DNA of 64,000 nucleotides from assembly GCF_000017545.1 (NCBI RefSeq), contig NC_009718.1, positions 1,550,001 to 1,614,000 on the forward strand, read 5' to 3'. The notes beneath the pieces were generated by a model. It did not search any database. It was given only the letters and a program-made list of their open reading frames with translations, and was not told where the DNA came from. The position numbers and the translations under genes are program-made. Origin of the DNA: Fervidobacterium nodosum Rt17-B1. GTDB lineage: Bacteria > Thermotogota > Thermotogae > Thermotogales > Fervidobacteriaceae. Of the stretch, positions 8,480 to 17,731 are shown piece by piece; the first letter of the stretch is position 1, and every line of letters starts with the position of its first letter.

Positions 8480-9662
8480 CAAATCTAATTATATCACTGA
8501 ACTTTTAAAATCGAAAGATATTATTCTTCACCAAATGAATGAGAATGAAAGTGAAATAGAACTTCACATAAGTCAGGTACAAAAGCCCCACAAATGTCCT
8601 AAATGTGGTAATATTACAAGTAAGGTACATGATTATCACACACAGAAGGTAAAAGACGTACCTATAATGGGCAAGAAAACATATTTGATTATAAGAAAGA
8701 GAAGATATGTCTGCAAAGCATGTGGGAAGAAGTTTTTTGAACACATAAGTTTTTTAGGCAAATCTCAAAGGATGACAAATAGACTTGCAGCATATATTAT
8801 AAGTCAACTTGGAAGTTTAACAAGTATGAAAGAGATAGCAAAACACACAAATGTTTCAGTGACAACAGTTATGAGATTGTTTGATAAAGTAAATCCAGGT
8901 CAAACTGTAGATGAGTTTTCTTCTGAAGCAATATGTGTAGACGAGTTTAAAGGCAATGCAGGTGGAGCAAAATATCAATGTATATTTGTAGATCCTGTAA
9001 AAGGGCAAATAATCGAGATTTTGAAAGATAGAAAGCAAAATATTTTAATTGAGTATTTTAAGAGGCTGAAAGGTAGAGATAAAGTAAAATATTTTATCTG
9101 TGATATGTGGAGACCATTTGTAGAGGTAGCAAAAACATATTTTAAAAACGCTAAAATAGTGATAGACAAATTTCATTTTACCCGATACGTTTATTGGGCT
9201 TTAGAAAATGTGAGGAAAAGGGTACAAAAGAAATTAGGAAGTAATTTGAGGAGATATTTTAAGAGGAGTAGGAAGTTATTATTGAAGAATTATGAAGAAC
9301 TTGAGCCTGAGCAAAGAGAAGAATTAGAAGTAATGTTTTGGTATAGTCAAGATTTGAGGAAAGCCCATCAACTCAAAGAAGAATTTAAGAGAGTGTTAAA
9401 GAGCAGTAATTCTGAAGAAGCAAGACTCGTATTAAAAAAGTGGATAGAGAGAGCAGAGCAAAGTGGACTTTCTGAATTTATGAGATGTGTAAAGGTTTTT
9501 AGGAGCTGGTTTTCGGAGATAGTAAATGCATTTGATGTTCCGTATACTAATAGTATGACAGAAGGTTTTAACAACAAAATAAAGGTACTAAAGAGGAATG
9601 GATTTGGATACAGGAATTTTGAAAGATTCAGGAAGAGGATTTTGTACAGTTGTGGTAGATAA
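8475..9662 (+). CDS. ISL3-family transposase, right copy
   Basis: 395-residue DDE transposase, nearly identical to the protein of the left copy. The zinc-binding CxxC pairs and the residues D, D and E are all present. Differences are lysine instead of glutamate in the LGS region and methionine instead of threonine in SMTEGFNNKIK, next to the catalytic glutamate. Eight of the eleven DNA differences between the copies lie in 9515-9588, which suggests recombination with a third, more diverged copy elsewhere. It appears intact. Confidence 0.95.
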   Translation: MLKSNYITELLKSKDIILHQMNENESEIELHISQVQKPHKCPKCGNITSKVHDYHTQKVKDVPIMGKKTYLIIRKRRYVCKACGKKFFEHISFLGKSQRMTNRLAAYIISQLGSLTSMKEIAKHTNVSVTTVMRLFDKVNPGQTVDEFSSEAICVDEFKGNAGGAKYQCIFVDPVKGQIIEILKDRKQNILIEYFKRLKGRDKVKYFICDMWRPFVEVAKTYFKNAKIVIDKFHFTRYVYWALENVRKRVQKKLGSNLRRYFKRSRKLLLKNYEELEPEQREELEVMFWYSQDLRKAHQLKEEFKRVLKSSNSEEARLVLKKWIERAEQSGLSEFMRCVKVFRSWFSEIVNAFDVPYTNSMTEGFNNKIKVLKRNGFGYRNFERFRKRILYSCGR

Positions 9663-9739
9663 GTTGAAAAAGTTGAATATTTAAAAACCCACTATATGAG
9701 TGGGCAAAAGTGGTATTAGTTTTTTTAGATTTGATTGCC

Positions 9740-9770
9740 TATAATATACATTAATAACATTTAATGTATG
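9740..9770 (+). promoter_or_regulatory. Possible outward promoter box and AT-rich hairpin at the IS right end
   Basis: TATAAT (9740-9745) points out of the IS towards the histidine kinase. ATACATTAA and TTAATGTAT directly downstream can form a 9-bp hairpin. There is no convincing -35 box, so promoter activity is uncertain. The left IS has the same sequence, pointing into the cargo. Confidence 0.3.
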
Positions 9771-9830
9771 CTTGAAAAAGCTAAAAAGGTGGGCATTCAG
9801 AATACCCACCCCACTACTTGACAAAGAGCC

Positions 9831-10058
9831 GAAATATTGAAATTGTTGGCTCAAAGACCAGACAGGGTTTATTCTCGTGAAGAAATATTAGAGACCATCT
9901 GGACTGATGAGTATGATGTTTTTGATAGAGTTGTCGATGTACATATAAATAGTCTTAGAAAGAAACTTGGAAAAGATTGGATAATAACCGTTAGGGGGGT
10001 TGGGTACAAATTTTCAAAAAAGGGAGATGCCCAATCAAGTGAAAATGAGCGATTATGA
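9831..10058 (+). pseudogene. Headless copy of the PhoB-type regulator (DNA-binding domain only)
   Basis: The 3' third of the response regulator is repeated here without its receiver domain. A TGA in the IS lies in frame 10 bases upstream. The first possible start is a TTG at 9837, giving a 73-residue winged-helix fragment. There is no ribosome site, so it is probably not made. If it were, it would be a phosphorylation-independent binding domain. Confidence 0.85.
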
Positions 10059-10158
10059 TAAGGACTTTGTAAGGGTACTATTAAACAATTTAGAAGAAGC
10101 GATCTTTTTACTCGATAAAACAACTATCACATTTGCCAATGAAATGGCAAAAAGTTTT
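9831..10158 (+). repeat. 328-bp direct duplication, right copy
   Basis: Perfect repeat of 2647-2974. It starts immediately after the right end of the right IS and continues without a break into the rest of the native kinase gene. It supplies the kinase gene with its own start region, so the kinase reading frame survived the insertion. Confidence 0.97.
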
Positions 10159-11022
10159 TTTGGCCCAAGCGAAGGTATGGATATTTTTGACTTGCTTATA
10201 TTTGAAAAGTCTACTTTATTAGTGGATTCAATACATGAACGTAAACCATTGAATATCGAATCAAAAGTATTTCTCAGTAAGAAAGGCGGCTGGTGTGATT
10301 TTTACATTAGATACATACCAGAAATAGAAGCCTTATTAATGAGAGATGTATCTTTTATAAAAATTATCGAAGAGGCTAAATTAAACATGTCTGTTCTTAT
10401 CTCGCATGAGTTAAAAAATCCGTTGGGAGTTATTGAAAGCATTGTTTCTGATATGCTTGAAAACGAAGAAGATGAAGAAAAAATAGAAAAATTATGGAAA
10501 ATAGAAAAACAGTCCAAAAGGCTTAATAGAATTATCCAACAGATTGAGTATATAACTATGGCACAACTTGGTCTTTACGTTCCAAGAAAGGAAACTTTAA
10601 ATGTCCAGAAAATTATTTCAGAAGTTATGGAAGAAATCGAAGAGTTGAGGAAGAAAAAAGAAATAGAAATTTCCATAAATCTTGAGACTAAAACGATAGA
10701 AGCTGATGGATTCATAATTCGAACAATCCTTAAAAATTTACTTTCAAACGCTTTAAAATATTCTTTCGAAAAGTCAAAAGTTATTCTCGAGTTTAGTGCT
10801 GAAAGAATGAGTATTCAAGACTTTGGTATTGGTGTGCCAGATTCTGAGAAGGAAAAGATATTCGGTAGGTTCTATAGAACACCAAGTGCGGTAAAAATGG
10901 CCTCTGGTTCAGGATTGGGATTAGCGGTTGTTAAGCATCTTGCAAGTATTGCAAATTACAAAATTGAATTTGAATCACAACACCTTATAGGAACAAAGGT
11001 GATAGTATGGTTTGGAGAGTGA
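10045..11022 (+). CDS. phoR: PhoR-like sensor histidine kinase, complete copy
   Basis: Soluble-looking sensor kinase of 325 residues from this ATG; in-frame alternatives are 10027 and 10000. A PAS-like N-terminal part (about 8-100) has no membrane helix, so sensing is probably cytoplasmic or through PhoU/Pst. The histidine box is SHELKNPLG with H121. The ATPase domain has LLSNALKYS (N box), DFGIGVP (G1), FGRFYR and GSGLGLAVVKHL (G2). It is the natural partner of the regulator at 2185 but is now about 7 kb away, behind the composite transposon, and must rely on another promoter. Confidence 0.92.
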   Translation: MSDYDKDFVRVLLNNLEEAIFLLDKTTITFANEMAKSFFGPSEGMDIFDLLIFEKSTLLVDSIHERKPLNIESKVFLSKKGGWCDFYIRYIPEIEALLMRDVSFIKIIEEAKLNMSVLISHELKNPLGVIESIVSDMLENEEDEEKIEKLWKIEKQSKRLNRIIQQIEYITMAQLGLYVPRKETLNVQKIISEVMEEIEELRKKKEIEISINLETKTIEADGFIIRTILKNLLSNALKYSFEKSKVILEFSAERMSIQDFGIGVPDSEKEKIFGRFYRTPSAVKMASGSGLGLAVVKHLASIANYKIEFESQHLIGTKVIVWFGE

Positions 11023-11849
11023 ATTTACTTAGAACAATTCTTTTAATTTTACTTAGTACTAGTTTACTTAGTACTAGTGTTTTTCCAGTATTAGTAGACA
11101 AGGACTACTTGGTGAATTTGAAAAGAGATTTGTTTTGTTTGATGGTATCTTACAATAGTTACATCACCGACATAGAAATTAGTGGAAAATACGTTTACTT
11201 GGTGATGAAGTCTGGAGAGAGAGTCATATACGATGATTTTTTAGAAAAAAATTTTGAGGAGAAATTATCAAATGGTGATTTGCAAGATTCAATGGAGTTA
11301 ATTTATCCATTGGATTTTCCAACAAATATCGCCACAAACAGCTTCGATCCTGGACGAGTTAGAAGCTATGAATTTTTGAAAGCTGTATATGGAAAAGACA
11401 AAGAAAGTATAGAAAGTAAACTAACCATTGTGAAAACATCTTTGGGGGAGTGGAAATTTAACAATGAAAATAACGCAGCATCTAAATTCAAAGAAGCATT
11501 GGATAATGCGCATAGTTTAATATTGAATAACGAAGGCATAAAAGAGTTTGTACTGCCTTTATTGGGTACTTATGTGTTCAGAAAAATTGCAAATTCCAAC
11601 CAACTTAGCATGCATGCATTTGGCTTGGCTGTTGACTTGGCGCCAAAAAGAGAAAGTTACTGGCTCAACGCAAGCTATGAGCAGGGATTAAAGCTTTTAA
11701 GATTATATCCAAAACAACTTGTGGAGATTTTTGAAAGTAATGGATTTATCTGGGGTGGAAAATGGGCTCATTTTGATTTAATGCACTTTGAGTACAGGCC
11801 AGAGTTGATATTGAAATCGAGAGTTGATATTGAAATCGAAGTTATTTGA
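11007..11849 (+). pseudogene. M15-type peptidoglycan peptidase with frameshifted C-terminus
   Basis: Predicted exported L-alanyl-D-glutamate or D-Ala-D-Ala peptidase: a hydrophobic signal segment (about 5-28), the zinc-ligand block MHAFGLAVDLAP (about residue 203) and GFIWGGKWAHFDLMHFEYRP (about 247-266), the usual end of the domain. The catalytic part is complete, so the product may be active. The frame is changed by a 19-bp tandem repeat (11802-11820 and 11821-11839), giving an altered tail and a stop at 11849. Without the repeat the frame would continue to 11952 (308 residues). The start overlaps the kinase gene by 16 bases. Confidence 0.85.
11802..11839 (+). repeat. 19-bp tandem duplication causing a frameshift
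   Basis: Two identical 19-base units (starting GAGTTGATATT) stand head to tail inside the peptidase gene. As 19 is not a multiple of three, the second unit shifts the frame. Removing one unit restores an open frame of 103 further bases ending at TAA 11950-11952. Confidence 0.93.
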
Positions 11850-11965
11850 AAAATCAAATAATGATGGACCTTGGTACGTAGATAATGACATTTATGAAAG
11901 TTATAAAATATTGATTGATTATATCGATAAAAAACTTGCCAATTACCACTAATCTAAGTAATAAA

Positions 11966-11990
11966 AAACACCCCATAATCCGGGGTGTTT
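11966..11990. terminator. Bidirectional terminator between peptidase gene and infB
   Basis: AAACACCCC pairs with GGGGTGTTT around a short loop, with A-rich sequence before and T-rich sequence after. It serves the plus-strand kinase/peptidase transcript and the minus-strand infB transcript, which converge here. Confidence 0.85.
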
Positions 11991-12007
11991 ATGCGATTTT
12001 TGATTGG

Positions 12008-14065
12008 CTATATTTGCTGCTTTTCCTCTTCAATAATTGTCAACTTCCTTGGAATTTTCTTTATAATATAAAATTCTAGCTCATCGCCTTCTTTTATATC
12101 GTCAAAGTTTTGGAACTTTATACCGCATTCTTGTGGAGCGCTAACTTTATTGACGTCTTGTTGATAATGTTTCAGAGACTCTATTTTCCCTTCGAAAACG
12201 AGTGCACCGTTTCTGTATATTCTCACAAATCCAGATTTATCAACGTATCCATCATACATTTGAACGCCTGCGATATTTCCGTATTTGTGGATTTTGAATG
12301 CCTTCTTAATTTCTCCATAACCTGTTTTTTCTTCAACTTCTTCAGGTTCAAGCATTCCTTCAAGCGCCGCCTTTAAATCTTCAAGGAGTTTGTAAATAAT
12401 TGTGTATGTTTTTATTTGAACTCCTTCGCTCTCAGCAAGCTTTGAAGCTTGGTTGTCGGCTTTAACCCTGAATCCAAGGATAATAGCTTCAGATGCGCTT
12501 GCTAGCATTATATCGCTTGAATTTATAGCTCCGACCGCTGAGTGGACAATATCTATATCTATCTCATTTGTTCTTAATTTTGCTATTGCGTTTTGAAGGG
12601 CTTGGAGTGAACCAACGGTATCGGCTTTCAAAATAAGTTTTAATTCTCGTTTTTCAGTTTCCTGCATTCGTTTGAGTATTTCCTCAAGTTTTACTTGTCT
12701 CTTCTTTCTTAATTCCCTTGCTTCTATTTCTCTTACTTTTTCGACAATTTCAAGTGCTTTCTCTTTTGAGTCAACTACATAGATTATACTGTGTGGGTCT
12801 GGTAATTCTTCAAAACCGACAATCATAACTGGTGTTGATGGTTCTGCTTCTTTTAATCTTTTACCTTTATCATCGATGAGAGCTTTTACTTTACCAAATA
12901 CTTTACCTGCGACTACGTAATCCCCTACTTTTAATACACCATCTTTAACGATAGCATTCGCTACAGGGCCATAACCTTTGTCAAGTCTTGTCTCTATGGT
13001 AACCGCTCTAACTGGCGAATCTGGTATGCATCGTATGTCCTGCATTTCAGCTACAAGGAGTATCATTTCCAAAAGTGTATCGACGTTGATTCCATTTCTT
13101 GCCGAAATAGGGACAACAATCGTGTCTCCGCCCCAATCTTCTGGAATGAGATTCAATTTCGTCACTAATTCTTGCTTTGTCATGTCAACATTAGCATTTG
13201 CTTTATCTATTTTGTTAATAGCCACTATTATTGGTACGTTCGCAGATTTCGCGTGGTTATAGGCTTCTATGGTTTGAGGCATGACACCGTCATCTGCGGC
13301 TACAACTAATACTACTATGTCAGTCGCTTGAGCGCCACGGGCTCGCATTTCTGTAAAAACTTCGTGACCAGGTGTATCAATGAATGTGATTTTCTTACCA
13401 TTTACAATAACTTGGTAAGCACCAACGCTCTGAGTGATTCCGCCTTCTTCCTTTTCTGCGACTCTTGTTTTTCTTATATAGTCAAGTAAAGTCGTTTTAC
13501 CATGGTCGACGTGTCCCATTACTGTAACTACAGGAGGCCTGTTTACCAATTTGTCTTTATTATTTTGGTATATTTCCTCAAATTGTCTTTTTAATTCATC
13601 GAGAGGATTTTCCAATTTTGGTTGCTCTTTTACAGCAGTTTCGTCTTCTTCGAAAGTCAATCTTACGTCGTACATCTTCGCAATTTTTTTAGCAAGCGAA
13701 ATCGAAATTGTTTGGCCAGGTTTGAGAATTTCACCTTTCATGAAGAAATCTTGAATAATTCTGTTTTGTGGTATTTTTATCTTTTCGGCAAATTTATCAA
13801 GCTTTAAATCAGCCTCTGTTATGTGGACTGGAGGCTTTTTCGCTTCTGTTTTCTCTTTAGACGGTTCACGTGTTTTTGCAAGAGATATATCTTCCTCTTC
13901 ATCAAGAGTTTGCTTGTATATGTCAAGGAGGATATTTACAGTTTCCTCATCAATAAAACTCATGTGGCTCTTAACTTCAATACCAAGCTCCTCCAACTCG
14001 TGGAGTAATTCTTTTGTATCCATATCAAGCTGCTTTGCCAATTCGTATACCCTTAAGCGTGCCAA
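12008..14065 (-). CDS. infB: Translation initiation factor IF-2
   Basis: GTPase that places initiator tRNA on the 30S subunit. It has about 685 residues. An N-terminal helix-loop module ([12 protein letters not shown]...) is followed by the G domain with GHVDHGKT (about 183), DTPGHE (about 230) and NKID (about 284), then the beta-barrel and C-terminal domains. The N-terminal part is short, as in Thermotogota. The TTG at 14065 is chosen because GGAGG lies 8 bases upstream and the protein then begins MARLRVYEL, as I recall for Thermotoga; a GTG at 14074 would overlap that ribosome site. Confidence 0.97.
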   Translation of the reverse strand: MARLRVYELAKQLDMDTKELLHELEELGIEVKSHMSFIDEETVNILLDIYKQTLDEEEDISLAKTREPSKEKTEAKKPPVHITEADLKLDKFAEKIKIPQNRIIQDFFMKGEILKPGQTISISLAKKIAKMYDVRLTFEEDETAVKEQPKLENPLDELKRQFEEIYQNNKDKLVNRPPVVTVMGHVDHGKTTLLDYIRKTRVAEKEEGGITQSVGAYQVIVNGKKITFIDTPGHEVFTEMRARGAQATDIVVLVVAADDGVMPQTIEAYNHAKSANVPIIVAINKIDKANANVDMTKQELVTKLNLIPEDWGGDTIVVPISARNGINVDTLLEMILLVAEMQDIRCIPDSPVRAVTIETRLDKGYGPVANAIVKDGVLKVGDYVVAGKVFGKVKALIDDKGKRLKEAEPSTPVMIVGFEELPDPHSIIYVVDSKEKALEIVEKVREIEARELRKKRQVKLEEILKRMQETEKRELKLILKADTVGSLQALQNAIAKLRTNEIDIDIVHSAVGAINSSDIMLASASEAIILGFRVKADNQASKLAESEGVQIKTYTIIYKLLEDLKAALEGMLEPEEVEEKTGYGEIKKAFKIHKYGNIAGVQMYDGYVDKSGFVRIYRNGALVFEGKIESLKHYQQDVNKVSAPQECGIKFQNFDDIKEGDELEFYIIKKIPRKLTIIEEEKQQI

Positions 14066-14149
14066 TAAATCCACCTCCTCAGTTCCACAAATGCTATTAT
14101 ATCACACAACCACAACTTTATTCAACCTGTTCAAGCAAATGAAAAAAAT

Positions 14150-14189
14150 ATATCAAATTTGTCAAAAATATTTTTGGCAAATTTGATAT
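14150..14189 (-). terminator. 40-bp AT-rich palindrome, terminator of the epimerase transcript
   Basis: ATATCAAATTTG at 14150 is mirrored by CAAATTTGATAT ending at 14189, and the centre is also symmetrical; only one pair (14162/14177) fails to match. On the minus strand it is followed by TATTTTTTT, which suits a Rho-independent terminator after the epimerase gene. The stem has few GC pairs, unusual for a thermophile, so a protein-binding role upstream of infB is also possible. Confidence 0.6.
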
Positions 14190-14219
14190 TTAATAATATA
14201 AATTTGGTAAATAAAAAGT

Positions 14220-15188
14220 TCAATGTATTTCGTCAAGCCATTTGAAAAAATCTTGAATGGTCTCTTCCACTTTTCTTGGATGATAAGCTATTGTGCTTGA
14301 AAGCTTTTCGTGAGAATAGGTATAATCGAGCTCAAGTGTGTGTAATGCATATGGAACGAATTCAACGGGGATTTTAAAAAGCGAGTTAAATAATAGTGTT
14401 AAATAACTCATTAGACGTGCGGATGAATTTTTTAGTATCTTGTATTTTCTCAGACCACATAACAATGGTAATTTTTCGAAGTGAATTTTGTTTCCAGAGA
14501 CTATGAAGCCTTGATGGTTCACGATATAATGTCTTTCTTTTAAAAGATTATATAAAGCAACGATGCTATTTGCGACATCTCTAACATCAACAAAATCGAA
14601 TCTACCATTTACTGTTATCTTTAGCTTTCCAAGTCTATATTTTTCCAAAACTCTTGAGAAATAAGAAAATTTATAATCATATGGCCCAAATATCCCTGTT
14701 GGAAATACAATAAAACCACTTAAACCATCTTTAAATGCTTCCATAACCTTTTTGGTGGCTATTGCTTTTGACTTTGCATAATCCCCGACTACGTTATTTT
14801 CGTCAATTGGAGTCTTTTCATCTATTACGGATCCGGGTTTGACTTCGGAGAACGCATGTACGCTACTAACGTATATGAGTGGAATTCTGTGCTCTTTAGC
14901 TAAATTTATAATGTTATTTGTGCCATCAACGTTTACAGAATATATTAGCTTTTTGTTGGAATTTGTGATTGATATAACCGACGCAAGGTGAAAGACAGCA
15001 TCGACACCACTAAAAGCTTTTTTAATATCACCGCGAATATCACCATAAACAACCTCGATAGGTAAGTATTGTAATGAATAGAGAGAATCTCCAGGTTGGA
15101 CTAAAACCCTTACTTTTTCACCTTCGGTGATTAATTTTTTAATTAAAACATTGCCAAGGTGTCCTGTACCTCCAGTAACTAATACCAT
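14220..15188 (-). CDS. NAD-dependent epimerase/dehydratase family protein (extended SDR)
   Basis: Extended short-chain dehydrogenase of 322 residues. The Rossmann motif is VTGGTGHLG (4-12), followed by a conserved D in YGDI, the HLAS motif, the catalytic serine in YVSSVHA and the YAKSK motif (YxxxK). It resembles the dihydroflavonol reductase-like or nucleoside-sugar epimerase group; the substrate is unknown. It lies 22 bases after the MarR regulator and is probably co-transcribed with it. GGAGG precedes the ATG. Confidence 0.88.
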   Translation of the reverse strand: MVLVTGGTGHLGNVLIKKLITEGEKVRVLVQPGDSLYSLQYLPIEVVYGDIRGDIKKAFSGVDAVFHLASVISITNSNKKLIYSVNVDGTNNIINLAKEHRIPLIYVSSVHAFSEVKPGSVIDEKTPIDENNVVGDYAKSKAIATKKVMEAFKDGLSGFIVFPTGIFGPYDYKFSYFSRVLEKYRLGKLKITVNGRFDFVDVRDVANSIVALYNLLKERHYIVNHQGFIVSGNKIHFEKLPLLCGLRKYKILKNSSARLMSYLTLLFNSLFKIPVEFVPYALHTLELDYTYSHEKLSSTIAYHPRKVEETIQDFFKWLDEIH

Positions 15189-15210
15189 ACTCTTTTAGCC
15201 TCCAAATTTA

Positions 15211-15657
15211 TTATTTTTTAGAAATTACTCTTGAAAATTCGAGTATACTATCAAAACACTCGTTTAGTTTTTGAATTTTTTCGTTTCCGAAAGATTTATA
15301 GACGCCATCTAATATAGTTTGAAATGAGGACAAGAACTTGTTAAATAGTTTCTGTCCATTTTCCGATAAGTGAATCATTGTATATCTTCTGTCTTTTTCG
15401 TCTTCAACAGTTTCTATAAGTTTGTTTTCTATTAATTTTTTCAAAGACATACTTACTGTACTTTTTGATACTCCAAGTTTTTTGGAAATTTCGTTATTAA
15501 AAGTTTTGTCGTTTGTTGCTATAAACAAAAATATGTAAAGTTCAGTTGTACTCATTTCTTCAAATTCAGAAATCTGTGGTATGAAGTTTACGAAATTGGT
15601 GGTGATTTCCATAATGTTTTTTACAACTTCTTTAGCAAACTCTATGTTGAGTTCCAT
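15211..15657 (-). CDS. MarR-family transcriptional regulator
   Basis: DNA-binding repressor-type protein of 148 residues. The winged helix has NEISKKLGVSKSTVSMSLKKLIENKLIE as recognition region (about 75-102) and the wing KDRRYTMIHLSENG (about 105-120), flanked by dimer helices. A GGAGGG site stands before the ATG. It probably regulates itself and the epimerase gene downstream; the effector is unknown. Confidence 0.92.
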   Translation of the reverse strand: MELNIEFAKEVVKNIMEITTNFVNFIPQISEFEEMSTTELYIFLFIATNDKTFNNEISKKLGVSKSTVSMSLKKLIENKLIETVEDEKDRRYTMIHLSENGQKLFNKFLSSFQTILDGVYKSFGNEKIQKLNECFDSILEFSRVISKK

Positions 15658-15957
15658 AGTTGACCCTCCTATTTTGATTTTCGCCCTATATATTTAGACA
15701 GTTTATTTTTTAAATAGTTCAAAAATTAAACTAATTTTTTTAATCAATAAAACTTTGGAAAAAGAAGAAAAAAGTCCTATATTTGTATTAATCTCTTTAA
15801 ATTATCGATTTTCAATGCTATGTTATAGTATGTTTTATTATGCAAAGTTTATTTGTTATGTTTAAAAGGTTTAAAATTTACTTGTGAAATTTCATGGGTT
15901 AAATCTATTGATAAATTTGAAAATCAAAACTTTAGAATCAGAAGAGGAGGTTTTTGT
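15658..15957. promoter_or_regulatory. Divergent control region between the MarR gene and pckA
   Basis: A 300-base AT-rich region without a gene. At 15715-15733 there is an inverted repeat TAGTT-N9-AACTA, a candidate MarR operator close to its own gene. A GAGGAGG ribosome site for pckA lies at 15944-15950. A longer open frame reading into pckA from 15853 has no ribosome site and is not used. No perfect promoter is seen. Confidence 0.4.
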
Positions 15958-17589
15958 ATGTCAACAAATGGAAGGTGGAAGTGGCAGGATGTTAACAAAG
16001 TTAACTTTTCTAAGATTAGAACGACGATTGAAACAGCTTTTTATGGAAATAATGTTGAGTTACTCACTTCAAGAAGAGAAGCTTACAAAAAAGCGTTAAA
16101 ATCTCCAGGAACTATAGCGACAGACCTTTTTGTCTATAAGCCAGAACTTCTTAATCTCGATGAGGGGACAAGAATATTGCTTTTCAACGATGGTGCGACT
16201 GTGGGAAGATTTGCAGGCGCAAGGAAAATAATAGGTATGCCAGGTGTTAATGAGGACCAATTAGCAGAAGTAATTCGTGAAGCAGTTTACGGTACAAGGT
16301 TTAGGAAAATGTACCATGCGATTAGTTTTACAGGATTACATCCTGACTTTATCGTCAAAAATCATATATTAATTCCAGAGGGGTTTGAAAATACTGTTTA
16401 CAATTGGCTTCTAAACTTTCAAGACTTAACTTCAGAATATTCACTTATGTATGAAAATTCCAAGCTTTTGAATGAACCTGATATTTACATATTTACAGAT
16501 CCTGATTGGTCACATCCTAATTATCCTGGTGGGCTTGCGCTCTTTGACCCGAATAACAACTGTGCCGCGTTGCTTGGATTAAGATATTTCGGAGAATTTA
16601 AGAAGGGTACTTTGACACTTGGTTGGTCTGTTGGAAATAGACAGGGATATGTGGCGTGTCATGGTGGTTTGAAAAAATACGAGTACGATGGTAAGCATTT
16701 TGTTGCTGCATTTTTTGGACTTTCTGGTTCTGGGAAGTCTACACTAACTCACGCAAAACATAAAGGTAAGTATCAAATTACGGTTCTTCATGATGATGCG
16801 CTTGTTATAAACTTAGAAGATCTTTCTTCCATCGCTCTTGAACCGTCGTATTTCGATAAAACATCAGATTATCCTCTAACAAGTGAAGACAATAAATATT
16901 TGATAACAATACAAAACTGTGGTGCAACTGTTGACGAAAATTTAAAAGTAGTCCCCGTTATGGAAGATATTAGGAACGGAAATGGTAGAGCGATAAAATC
17001 TAAATTATGGTCACCAAACAGGGTAGATAAGATTGAAGAGCCTGTAAATGCAATATTCTGGATAATGAAAGACCCGGTTTTACCACCAGTTGTAAAGATA
17101 GAAGATCCTATTCTTGCTTCTACAATGGGTGCAACATTGGCTACCAAAAGAACTTCGGCAGAAAAATTGCTTCCAGGAGTAGACCCTGAAGCGCTCGTTT
17201 TTGAGCCATACGCCAATCCATTCAGAACTTACCCGCTCTCTGAAGACTACAATAAGTTTAAAGCACTATTTGAAAAGGGAGTGGAATGTTATATAGTCAA
17301 TACAGGATTCTATCTCAATAAGAAAGTACCAAAGGAATTGACCCTTGAAATTATAGAGCAAATTGTTGAGAAAAAAGCCAATTTTGTCGATTGGTTCGGT
17401 GGATTAAAAACTATGCAAATACCTGAATTTGAAGTAAGAACATCGGATTATGAATACAGAGAACTCGTTAAACTCTCACTTACAAAAAGAGTTGAATTTA
17501 TTAAAAACAAAGAGATTGAAAACCAAGGATACGATAGGCTTCCGGAAGAATGTATAAGTTCATTAAATAATTTAATATCACTACTTTGA
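15958..17589 (+). CDS. pckA: Phosphoenolpyruvate carboxykinase (ATP type)
   Basis: Converts oxaloacetate and ATP to phosphoenolpyruvate, CO2 and ADP, or runs in reverse during fermentation. It has 543 residues, typical for the family. The kinase P-loop is FGLSGSGKSTLTH (about 253-265), followed by the metal-binding LHDDALVIN block, which replaces the more usual GDDEHGW-type sequence. Upstream lie the oxaloacetate-binding regions. The ATG at 15958 has GAGGAGG 7 bases before it. The nucleotide preference (ATP against GTP) is assigned by overall similarity only. Confidence 0.85.
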   Translation: MSTNGRWKWQDVNKVNFSKIRTTIETAFYGNNVELLTSRREAYKKALKSPGTIATDLFVYKPELLNLDEGTRILLFNDGATVGRFAGARKIIGMPGVNEDQLAEVIREAVYGTRFRKMYHAISFTGLHPDFIVKNHILIPEGFENTVYNWLLNFQDLTSEYSLMYENSKLLNEPDIYIFTDPDWSHPNYPGGLALFDPNNNCAALLGLRYFGEFKKGTLTLGWSVGNRQGYVACHGGLKKYEYDGKHFVAAFFGLSGSGKSTLTHAKHKGKYQITVLHDDALVINLEDLSSIALEPSYFDKTSDYPLTSEDNKYLITIQNCGATVDENLKVVPVMEDIRNGNGRAIKSKLWSPNRVDKIEEPVNAIFWIMKDPVLPPVVKIEDPILASTMGATLATKRTSAEKLLPGVDPEALVFEPYANPFRTYPLSEDYNKFKALFEKGVECYIVNTGFYLNKKVPKELTLEIIEQIVEKKANFVDWFGGLKTMQIPEFEVRTSDYEYRELVKLSLTKRVEFIKNKEIENQGYDRLPEECISSLNNLISLL

Positions 17590-17731
17590 TTTTGTAAATA
17601 TTAAATTAAAAATTTAGTTACATTTTGTTTCTTGAAATTATTTGGACTAAGTATAAAATTATATTGGATTTAGAAATGACTTAGGAAAAACAGAAAAACC
17701 ATTATGAATTTTGAAATAGGAGGTGTTTGGT

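Larger units (their letters stand above)
2975..9830 (+). mobile_element. Composite transposon: two ISL3-family IS in direct orientation around a foreign fragment
   Basis: Two 1,483-bp IS copies (2975-4457 and 8348-9830) bracket 3,890 bp. The outer ends start and finish with the IS termini GGCTCT and AGAGCC. Neither IS has an 8-bp target duplication: the left copy is flanked by AAAGTTTT and AAAAAAGA, the right by AAAATTGC and GAAATATT. The cargo genes read on the opposite strand and their proteins resemble those of Gram-positive thermophiles (my impression is Caldicellulosiruptor). One cargo gene is cut by the IS, so the cargo looks like a random chromosomal piece and not a functional island. 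Confidence 0.88.
8348..9830 (+). mobile_element. ISL3-family insertion sequence, right copy
   Basis: 1,483 bp, the same length and orientation as the left copy. Its left repeat is closer to the ideal: GGCTCT followed by TGGGGTGGGTA, which matches the inverted right end exactly in both blocks. It truncates the cargo sugar transferase on its left. On its right it abuts the duplicated part of the host response regulator gene. A TATAAT box at 9740-9745 points outwards and could give weak transcription into the downstream kinase gene. Confidence 0.93.

Noticed and set aside
2967-9838. 8-bp target duplication at the outer ends of the composite transposon
   Set aside because: The flanks AAAGTTTT and GAAATATT do not match, and the inner flanks do not match either.
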